Assembly: GCA_964417895.1 (NCBI GenBank)
Contig: CAYQJS010000033.1
Location: 1-63,658, forward strand
Direction: 5' to 3'
Source of the DNA: CAYQJS01 sp964417895
GTDB lineage: Bacteria > Chloroflexota > UBA6077 > SHYK01
DNA: 63,658 nucleotides
Shown one piece after another: positions 57,287 to 63,658 of the stretch (its first letter is position 1; each line of letters begins with the position of its first letter). Below the pieces are notes generated by a model. The model did not search any database. It saw only the letters and a program-made list of their open reading frames with translations, and was not told where the DNA came from. The position numbers and the translations under genes were made by a program.

Positions 57287-58990
57287 ATGGAGGAGCGAGC
57301 GCGTCGTGTGGTCGGTTCGGTAGCCACTTTCGCCCTGGGCATCGTGCTGGCCGGCTGCGTCTCTACGGCAGGCCCCGATCAAGGCCAGCAAGCGCGCGTC
57401 GACACGGCGACGGTCGACAGGCCGATAAGAATGGCGCTTACTAACGAGCCCGGGGCAATCGCGGGCCAGTTCGTGCGACTGGCCGGGGCGGGGGAGTATG
57501 GCGACCTGTTTGCGGCAAGGCTCGTACGTGAGGATTACCTGAGCGAGCCTGCGCCGCAGCTGGTCTCTGAGATTCCCAGCCTCGAAGGCGGCACGTGGCG
57601 CATCCTGGACGATGGCCGCATGGAGACCACATATCGGCTCCGGCCCGGAGTGGTCTGGCACGACGGTCAGCCCCTGACCCCGGAGGATGTCATCTTCACG
57701 TGGCAGACGATTCTGCGCCCGGACCTGCCGGCTACCACCAGGGATCCTGAGCAGATCATTGAATCCGTCGAGGCATCCGGCCCGAACACGCTGCTCGTGC
57801 GGTGGAAAAGGGTCTACATCGCTGCTAACGTATGGCCCCTGCAGCCCCTGCCCCGCCACATCCTCGAACCGCTGCTGGAACGGGACGCCCAGGCGTTCCT
57901 GAACTCAGATTACTGGCGGACCGGCTGGGTGGGCCTGGGCCCGTTCCAGGTCGCGGACTGGGTACCAGGCTCCTTCATCAAAGGGCGCGCCTTTCCTCAG
58001 TACGTGCTGGGCGCGCCCAAGGTCTCCGAGGTCGTCGTCTACTTTATCGCCGATGCCAACCAGGCTATCGCGCGCGCCCTGGCGGGCGACATCGATCTGA
58101 CGCTGGGATCGTTGATCAAGGTCGAGGAGGGCGTCTCGTTGAAGGAGCAGCTCGAGGCGCGGGGGGAGGGGACCGTACTCACAGCCCCAGCCGCGATTCG
58201 GAGCGGGGAGTTTCAGTTTCGTCAGCCGCAGCAGCCGCCGGCCCGAGATGTCCGCGTTCGGCGCGGGCTGGTGCACGCCGTGGATCGCCAGCAGTTATCA
58301 GACACCCTTTACTTTGGCCTCAATAAGCCCGCCGATATCTTTCTGTCCCCCCTGGATGGGGCCTTCCCCAGCATCGACCGGGCTATTACCAGGTATCCGC
58401 ATGATCCGAACCAGGCGTTGCGGCTCTTTGCCGATGCGGGCTGGACCCGGGGCGCTGATGGCACCCTTCAGAACGCCTCAGGCGAGCGCTTCAGGCTCGG
58501 AATCCGCAGCAGCGATGACAGCGCCAATGTGAAGGAGGCGCAGGTGCTGGCCCAGTTCTGGAAGACGGTGGGCGTCGAGCCGGAGCTCGAGTTCTACGGG
58601 CCCGTCCAGCAGAACGATCGCGAGTACCGCGCCCTGTATCCGGGCTTCGGGCTCGGGAGCCCGGGAACTGACATTCTTCAGATACAGAATTACCTCAGCA
58701 CCAACATCGCCACCGAGGCAACCCGGTGGTCGGGCAGCAACCGTGGTGCTTACGTGAATCCTGAAATTGATGGGCTAATCAATGAGTATTTTGCGACGAT
58801 CGATGCGGCGCGTCGCGTCAACTTGCTGGTCGACTACTTCAGAATCGTTACATCTGACGTGCCGGGTTTCCCGCTCTACTACCGGGTTGACGTCTACGGC
58901 GTGCGGACCGGACTCAACGGTGTAGCTCCAACGAAGCCCGGGGAGGCTTGGACCACTGCCAACGCGCACCTGCTCTACTGGGATCGGTAG
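57287..58990 (+). CDS. ABC transporter substrate-binding lipoprotein, SBP family 5
   Basis: A 567-aa lipoprotein with lipobox LAGC24. TYRLRPGVVWHDGQPLTPED is followed by VIFTWQT, and TRWSGSNRGAYVNPEIDGLI is the C-lobe motif; the end is LLYWDR. With the SBP at 60348 it forms a separate subgroup: EDVIFTWQ, PxPxHILxPLL, LGAPxxxEV and a YW end. ATG 57287 has GGGAGG upstream. The double-cupin gene between the two related SBPs suggests duplication around a retained enzyme gene. Confidence 0.92.
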   Translation: MEERARRVVGSVATFALGIVLAGCVSTAGPDQGQQARVDTATVDRPIRMALTNEPGAIAGQFVRLAGAGEYGDLFAARLVREDYLSEPAPQLVSEIPSLEGGTWRILDDGRMETTYRLRPGVVWHDGQPLTPEDVIFTWQTILRPDLPATTRDPEQIIESVEASGPNTLLVRWKRVYIAANVWPLQPLPRHILEPLLERDAQAFLNSDYWRTGWVGLGPFQVADWVPGSFIKGRAFPQYVLGAPKVSEVVVYFIADANQAIARALAGDIDLTLGSLIKVEEGVSLKEQLEARGEGTVLTAPAAIRSGEFQFRQPQQPPARDVRVRRGLVHAVDRQQLSDTLYFGLNKPADIFLSPLDGAFPSIDRAITRYPHDPNQALRLFADAGWTRGADGTLQNASGERFRLGIRSSDDSANVKEAQVLAQFWKTVGVEPELEFYGPVQQNDREYRALYPGFGLGSPGTDILQIQNYLSTNIATEATRWSGSNRGAYVNPEIDGLINEYFATIDAARRVNLLVDYFRIVTSDVPGFPLYYRVDVYGVRTGLNGVAPTKPGEAWTTANAHLLYWDR

Positions 58991-59105
58991 CGGACCTCCT
59001 CAGCTGCCGCTACCTTCCTTTGGAGCGTATGGGAGTAGACGATGAGCTGCGTTTCGGTCGGCCGAGCGACCTAGTTCGAGCCAACTGATGAAGGAGGTGC
59101 CAGTA

Positions 59106-60326
59106 ATGGAGAAGGAGAAACCAGGCATGCTGGAGCAGATCCACGAGCAGTTGGACCGGACCCATGAGGCGGCGCGCAGCTACAAAGGCCCGTACCAGAA
59201 ATGGAAGGAGCTCCAGGGCCTCCGGACCATCTATGGCTTCTCGGCGCCCAACATCTATACGGCAGAACTGACTCCTTGGGAGGCCCGGGGAGGCTCGGGC
59301 GTCTTCATCAATCTCGATGGCAGCGCCGGGTTCAATGACGCGTATCTTTACGAGCTCGCTCCCAAGGAATCCTCGGCCCCGATCAAGCACATCTACGACG
59401 AGCTGATCTTCGTCTTGAGCGGTCGAGGTGCCACTACAGTCTGGAACGACCCAAAGAAGGCGCAGACGTTCGAGTGGGCCAAAGGCAGCTACTTCGCGAT
59501 GCCGCCGAACGCGTGGCACCAGCACTTCAACGTGTCAGGAGATGAACCGGCCCGATACTTCGCTATGACCGCTGCCCCAAGGGTGATCGACACATTCAAG
59601 AGCCTTGACTTCGTGTTCAACAACAGTCACGTATTCACCGACTTCTTCAATGACGAAGAGGGCTTCTTCAAGGAATCCGAACGCCAAACCGGTTCCACCG
59701 GCGCGTTCTCCAGCTGGCGAACTAACTTCATTGCCAACGTCTGGGACCACCAGCCGAAACAGCGGACATCGGCAGAGGAAATCGAAGCGCTAGCTCGCGC
59801 GAGCGCCGGGATCAGGCGGAGCTCCATGGGCAGCGGCGGTGAGCGAGTTGGGGCCAATGCCCTCATGCTCGGTGGGGCGGTGCAAGCCGGACTCACCTTC
59901 GGATCGCAACCGGGGGTCCACACCTCACCCCATCGGCATGGTCCGGGCATCCATGTCACCACCATTGGCGGTCACGGTTACTCGATGCTCACCAGTCCGG
60001 CCGGGGACCAGACCGTGCGCGTGGACTGGGGACCTGGAACGGTGTTCGTGCCGCCGGAGGGTTGGTGGCATGCGCACTACGTTGTCGGTCCCGAGCCCTG
60101 GGACTGGCTGAAGGTTGGTTGGGGCTCGGAGAAACCCAAGCCGGGCGGGGGGTCCTACGACTACTCCAGGAGCCCCAAGGAGGGTGGAGACCGGCTGTAC
60201 TGGGACGAAGTCGACCCCGCGGTCCATCTTCAATTTGAAGAGGAGTGCGTCAAGGTTGGAGTGAAGTGCCTCATGTACTACCACCCCCATTGCTCCTTTA
60301 GACAGGCCGCCTCCCGCGCGTCCTGA
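59106..60326 (+). CDS. Double-cupin protein (gentisate 1,2-dioxygenase-like)
   Basis: A 406-aa bicupin. First cupin: PIKHIYDELIFVLSGRGATT with H and E, then AWHQHFNVSG supplying the third ligand. Second cupin: HTSPHRHGPGIHVTTIGGHG has HRH, then GWWHAHYVVG. Both metal sites look intact, unlike many bicupins that keep only one. Gentisate or 1-hydroxy-2-naphthoate dioxygenases have this layout, but length and the long N-terminal helix (LEQIHEQLDRTHEAARSYKG) are atypical. ATG 59106 has AAGGAGG 8 bases upstream, so the in-frame ATG 59088 is rejected. It lies between two SBPs of one subgroup. Confidence 0.85.
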   Translation: MEKEKPGMLEQIHEQLDRTHEAARSYKGPYQKWKELQGLRTIYGFSAPNIYTAELTPWEARGGSGVFINLDGSAGFNDAYLYELAPKESSAPIKHIYDELIFVLSGRGATTVWNDPKKAQTFEWAKGSYFAMPPNAWHQHFNVSGDEPARYFAMTAAPRVIDTFKSLDFVFNNSHVFTDFFNDEEGFFKESERQTGSTGAFSSWRTNFIANVWDHQPKQRTSAEEIEALARASAGIRRSSMGSGGERVGANALMLGGAVQAGLTFGSQPGVHTSPHRHGPGIHVTTIGGHGYSMLTSPAGDQTVRVDWGPGTVFVPPEGWWHAHYVVGPEPWDWLKVGWGSEKPKPGGGSYDYSRSPKEGGDRLYWDEVDPAVHLQFEEECVKVGVKCLMYYHPHCSFRQAASRAS

Positions 60327-60347
60327 ATCCAAAAAGGAGGATGGCTA

Positions 60348-62033
60348 ATGGCGATCGGGAAGCGAGCTGTCGGGCTGGCGCTGGTTGTCGGGCTGACCGG
60401 TTGCGTGGGACCAAGCGTCCCACAAAACGCCCAGGCACCCCAAGGCAAGGCTAGCGCGCCCGCGCGAGCACTCCACACTGCGTTCTACGAGCCTCCGGCT
60501 ATAGGCGGCACCAAATTCGTCCCTGCCGCCGCTCTCGCTGACTATGCGTTGGTGTTCGGGGCAAGTCTCGTGCGTGCTGATAGCACCGACAACCTCATTC
60601 CACGCCTCGCTGCGGAAGTGCCCTCCCGGCAGGCAGGTACCTGGCGCGTGCTCGAGGACAGCCGCATGGAAACGACCCACCGGCTTCGGCCAGCCCTGAC
60701 GTGGCACGACGGCGCGCCCTTCACAGTGGAGGATGTCATCTTCACCTGGCAAGCAATCATGAACCCGGCGTTGGTAGTCACAAATCGGAATCCCGAGCAC
60801 CTTATTGAGAGCATCGAGCCCATCGACACATCTTCGTTCCGGATTCGATGGAAGGAAGTTTTCATCCACGCCGACGGCTACAGCCTAGAACCCATCCCCA
60901 AACACATCCTCGGACCGCTCCTTCAACAAGATCCTCAGAGCTTCGTGAACAACCCCTACTGGACCACAGAGTGGGTGGGCCTGGGGCCGTACCGGCTGGC
61001 GGAGTTTATGCCCGGCTCCCATGTGAAGGGAATCGCCTTTCCCCAGTACGCGCTGGGTGCCCCAAGGATCGAGGAGATCTATGTGCATTTCGTGGCCGGT
61101 GCTCAGCAGGCGGTAACCGGCATGCTGGCCGGCACACTGGACGTGCCGCTGGGGGTAGTGATCCAGCCGGAGGAAGGGGCGATTCTCAGGCAGGAACTCG
61201 TGTCGCGGGGTGACGCCTCCATCCTTACCAGCCCCTACGCCGTGCGGGTGGGTTCCATCCAGCTCCGTGATCCGTTGGCACCAGCCGCTCGCGACGCACG
61301 CGTTCGGCGGGCCTTGGTCCATGCAGTCGACCGCCCCCTTATGGTTGAGGCCTTGCACTTCGGGATGACGGTTCCTGCCGATACGTTCGTCTTTCCGAGT
61401 AATGCGGCGTTCTCTCGACTCGACCGGACGATCACGAAATTGCCATACGATCCGAACCGCGCAGCGCAATTGCTTGCCCAGGCTGACTGGGTCAGGGGCG
61501 CTGACGGATTTCTACGAGACCGGGAGGGTCAGCCGTTCAGCCTCGAAGTGCAGACCACCGACACTGGGGTGAAAGAGGCTCAAGTCGCCATGGACGCCTG
61601 GGCAACACTTGGGATCGGGTCGAAGATGAACGTCATCCCCCGCGCTTTGCAGGACGACCGGGAGTACCGGGCAAAGTTCACTGGTATCGAGACGCATTCC
61701 TACGCGCCTGGCAGCCTGGCAATGTTCGATAACTGGCGAACGGACCAGATTCCGACTGAGGCGACCCGCTGGCGGGGGGGAAACCGGGGAGGTTACACCA
61801 ACCCGGCGACCCACCAGCTTGCGGTTGATTACAACCTGACGCTCGATGCCGCGAAGCGAGAAGATCTGCTCGTGGAGCTCTATAGAGTGGTTTCAGAGGA
61901 GGTTCCGACGATCCCCTTCTACTACACTGTTCGCATCTATGTGATACGCGCCGGTCTCAAGGGCATCAGCAACGCGGACCTCGGCGAGGGCGGTGGCCCT
62001 TTGGCCAGTGTCCATCAGCTGTACTGGGAGTAA
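60348..62033 (+). CDS. ABC transporter substrate-binding lipoprotein, SBP family 5
   Basis: A 561-aa lipoprotein with an unusually short signal peptide and lipobox LTGC19. THRLRPALTWHDGAPFTVED, VIFTWQA and TRWRGGNRGGYTNPATHQLA are the landmarks; it ends HQLYWE. Its closest relative here is 57287-58990. ATG 60348 has AAGGAGG upstream and begins 21 bp after the bicupin stop, so the two genes are probably co-transcribed. This tight linkage makes the bicupin the best candidate enzyme for the SBP's ligand. Confidence 0.92.
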   Translation: MAIGKRAVGLALVVGLTGCVGPSVPQNAQAPQGKASAPARALHTAFYEPPAIGGTKFVPAAALADYALVFGASLVRADSTDNLIPRLAAEVPSRQAGTWRVLEDSRMETTHRLRPALTWHDGAPFTVEDVIFTWQAIMNPALVVTNRNPEHLIESIEPIDTSSFRIRWKEVFIHADGYSLEPIPKHILGPLLQQDPQSFVNNPYWTTEWVGLGPYRLAEFMPGSHVKGIAFPQYALGAPRIEEIYVHFVAGAQQAVTGMLAGTLDVPLGVVIQPEEGAILRQELVSRGDASILTSPYAVRVGSIQLRDPLAPAARDARVRRALVHAVDRPLMVEALHFGMTVPADTFVFPSNAAFSRLDRTITKLPYDPNRAAQLLAQADWVRGADGFLRDREGQPFSLEVQTTDTGVKEAQVAMDAWATLGIGSKMNVIPRALQDDREYRAKFTGIETHSYAPGSLAMFDNWRTDQIPTEATRWRGGNRGGYTNPATHQLAVDYNLTLDAAKREDLLVELYRVVSEEVPTIPFYYTVRIYVIRAGLKGISNADLGEGGGPLASVHQLYWE

Positions 62034-62360
62034 CGCTGGCTGGTCTGGCAGTGGTTGCGGGCTTCTGCCCGAGCCATTTCGACCATGAGTCTCGTTTGAG
62101 CAGCGACAGGCTCCCTAGCGCCCAGGTTAGACCTCCCCGAGAGTCCGGCGAGCGGGAACAAGCACGAAAGCTTCCGTGCCCGCTGCCAAACCCTCTAGAG
62201 AGCGAGGGCATCGCACCACGACGGAGAGCCAACGCCGCCAGGGGGATTAGCGTCAGGTAGCGGTCGAGACGGCCGTTACAATCCCGCCTCCCTGGAGCTC
62301 GCCCCCGGCGGGGCGCAGGCTCTCCCGCCGAGGGCCGATCGCGCGATGAAGGAGGAGATC
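62034..62360. promoter_or_regulatory. Intergenic region upstream of dienelactone hydrolase gene
   Basis: A 327-bp gap with no supported gene. TACAAT at 62277-62282 could be a -10 box about 80 bases before the ATG; no matching -35 is evident. AAGGAGG at 62349-62355 is the ribosome binding site. Confidence 0.35.
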
Positions 62361-63173
62361 ATGCTCGCGGAGATCAATCAGGGAAGCGTGGTGAAGGCCG
62401 AGGTCACATGTGCGAACGGCATGCCGGCGTTCCTAGCGCGCCCGGACACGCAAGGTCCTTACCCTATTCTAGTGCTGCTCCACGAGCGTTACGGGCTCCA
62501 AGATCACCAGCGCGATCTCTGCACCCGTTTCGCGGCGGATGGCCTGGCCGCCATCGCCCCAAACCTCTTCTTCCGGGAGCCCGACCTGGAGGCCATCGGC
62601 AGGGCGGAAGCGCGCGCGGAGGTATGCGACGAACAGGTAAACCGCGACATCGATTCGGCCCTCGACTACCTTGCGGCGAATGTGCCAGGTGCGGACCTCA
62701 GCAAAGTGGCGGTGATGGGCGTCTGCCAGACCGGGCGCTTCCCAATCGCGTACTCCGCGATGCCGGGGGCGCGCATCGCAGCGGCAGTCGTCTTCCACGG
62801 CGCGGCGTATAAGCGGGAGTGGGTGCTCAACGCCGAGAAGACCGTCCCCTACGACGAGCTGATTGCGGGCTCCAAGGTCCCCGTCTTCGGCGGGTTTGGC
62901 GAGAAGGACGTCCTCATCCAACTGGAGGACGTGCTGCGTTTCCGCAGCTCACTGGAGGCGGCAAAGCGATCCTATGAGATCGCGGTTTACCGCGACGCAC
63001 CGCATAGCTGGCTGAACGATCGGATCGCGAGCTGGCGCAAGCCCCAAGCGGAAGCGGCATGCCAGGCGCTTCTGGCTTTCCTTGAGCGTGTCAACAGCGG
63101 CGGCTTCCCCGCAGATCGCGTCCAGTGGAGGTTCACGGCAGACACAGCGCCCAGCGAACCCGGCACGAGCTAG
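62361..63173 (+). CDS. Dienelactone hydrolase family protein
   Basis: A 270-aa alpha/beta hydrolase with the classical DLH layout: E42 (LLHERYGL), nucleophile C122 (GVCQTGR), D183 (GEKDV) and H215 (APHSWLN). E42 is the residue that activates the cysteine in carboxymethylenebutenolidase; it is not obvious in the paralogue at 5616. ATG 62361 has AAGGAGG 5 bases upstream; the first in-frame ATG (62346) overlaps that site. It probably opens a lactone from an aromatic ring-cleavage product. It is close downstream of the bicupin-SBP set. Confidence 0.9.
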   Translation: MLAEINQGSVVKAEVTCANGMPAFLARPDTQGPYPILVLLHERYGLQDHQRDLCTRFAADGLAAIAPNLFFREPDLEAIGRAEARAEVCDEQVNRDIDSALDYLAANVPGADLSKVAVMGVCQTGRFPIAYSAMPGARIAAAVVFHGAAYKREWVLNAEKTVPYDELIAGSKVPVFGGFGEKDVLIQLEDVLRFRSSLEAAKRSYEIAVYRDAPHSWLNDRIASWRKPQAEAACQALLAFLERVNSGGFPADRVQWRFTADTAPSEPGTS

Positions 63174-63281
63174 TTCGTTCCCTTCCGCTAACTCACCGCT
63201 CATTGTCGCGGGATAGTGGCGACGTGCCCTGGCAAGCCTCAATTGGGTAACAATGACGTCGAGTACGGTGGAGTATTACCT

Positions 63282-63658
63282 TCACCCGATGTCCCACGTG
63301 CCGATGTTCCACGTGCTCCCGGCCTGGAGGTAGGCTGTCATGCCCGGGCCGCTCAAACCCTTGCGGACGGCGTAGACCTGGGGCACGTAGAAGATGGGCA
63401 ATATCGGAAGCTGCTCGTCGATCAGCTTGACGATCTGGAATAGCGCCTCCTGTCGCGGGTTCGCCTCCAACTCATTCGCGTAGACGCGGTACAACTCGTC
63501 GTAGGCCGGATTGATGTAGCCGCCATAGTTGTTGCCCGCCCAGCCATTCTGCGGGGCTCCCATCTGTGACTGTCGAAGGGCCCCGGGGGCGGAGATCGAG
63601 AAGTTCCAGGGCTTGATGAGGGACCCGGGGAAGTTGATCGCCTGCTCATTCCGATTGG
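63282..63658 (-). CDS. SBP family 5 lipoprotein, C-terminal part (runs off the window)
   Basis: Open through the right edge. The 125 visible residues begin NRNEQAINFPGSLIKPWNFS and include GWAGNNYGGYINPAYDELYR, the C-lobe motif, then QEALFQIVKLIDEQLPILPI and an end WNIGTWDIG. It is the tenth SBP (eleventh counting the fragment at 9456) and again has no visible permease. Its convergent partner is the dienelactone hydrolase gene 108 bp away. Confidence 0.88.
   Translation of the reverse strand, partial: NRNEQAINFPGSLIKPWNFSISAPGALRQSQMGAPQNGWAGNNYGGYINPAYDELYRVYANELEANPRQEALFQIVKLIDEQLPILPIFYVPQVYAVRKGLSGPGMTAYLQAGSTWNIGTWDIG

Noticed and set aside
1..63658. tRNA or rRNA genes, and a replication origin
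   Set aside because: No cloverleaf-like stretches with a GGTTCGAATCC-type arm, no rRNA motifs and no DnaA-box cluster were seen.

Overview
The window is a high-GC bacterial chromosome segment with many GTG starts, strong AGGAGG-type ribosome binding sites and no RNA genes that I can see. Its gene stock is oligotrophic and catabolic: Rieske oxygenases, UbiD decarboxylase, a molybdenum hydroxylase, amidohydrolases, cupins, dienelactone hydrolases and many peptide/oligopeptide-type solute-binding lipoproteins. Together with abundant dispersed palindromic intergenic repeats, this recalls uncultivated soil or marine Chloroflexota (SAR202/Dehalococcoidia-like) or similar deep-branching environmental lineages. 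That placement is inference from gene content, not a phylogenetic result.

Layout. 1-5000: a Rieske oxygenase with a 72-residue partner, a GH18-type hydrolase, a DUF433/DUF5615 toxin-antitoxin pair with a frameshifted toxin, and the remnant of an ATP-dependent DNA ligase. 4-7.6 kb: an MFS transporter, a dienelactone hydrolase, a DUF6295 protein and a cupredoxin lipoprotein, separated by repeat elements. 7.6-14 kb (minus strand): two complete solute-binding proteins (SBPs) with an SBP fragment between them, a trehalose-6-phosphate synthase and a class II aldolase. 14-25.4 kb: a VOC protein, then a minus-strand run of creatininase, UbiD, two methyltransferases, a PNPOx-like protein, a 4,5-dihydroxyphthalate decarboxylase-like protein, a cupin and the small and medium subunits of a molybdenum hydroxylase. 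The large subunit is divergent on the plus strand. 25.7-31.5 kb: GNAT, a dimeric-barrel protein, a two-component pair (PAS kinase plus a receiver/glutaredoxin-like/TrxR-like fusion with no CxxC) and a second Rieske oxygenase.

31.8-46 kb and 50-63.6 kb are the distinctive part. SBPs alternate with PF04909-type amidohydrolases, joined by a D-aminoacylase-like enzyme, an FMN hydroxyacid oxidase, a PanB-like protein, a double cupin and a Rieske pseudogene. Nine complete SBPs, one running off the right edge and one C-terminal fragment occur in 63.7 kb, yet there is not one ABC permease or ATPase gene. The likely logic is that each SBP supplies ligand specificity to transport machinery encoded elsewhere, and the adjacent hydrolase, oxygenase or decarboxylase processes that ligand.

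The window is also rich in decay and repeat traffic. There is a Rieske gene with an internal deletion, a frameshifted toxin, ligase, aldo-keto reductase and transposase remnants, two MITE-like families with recognisable terminal inverted repeats, and a family of CCCTCCCC/CTCTCCC hairpins. These hairpins have been read through into protein C-termini and have duplicated the start region of one gene.
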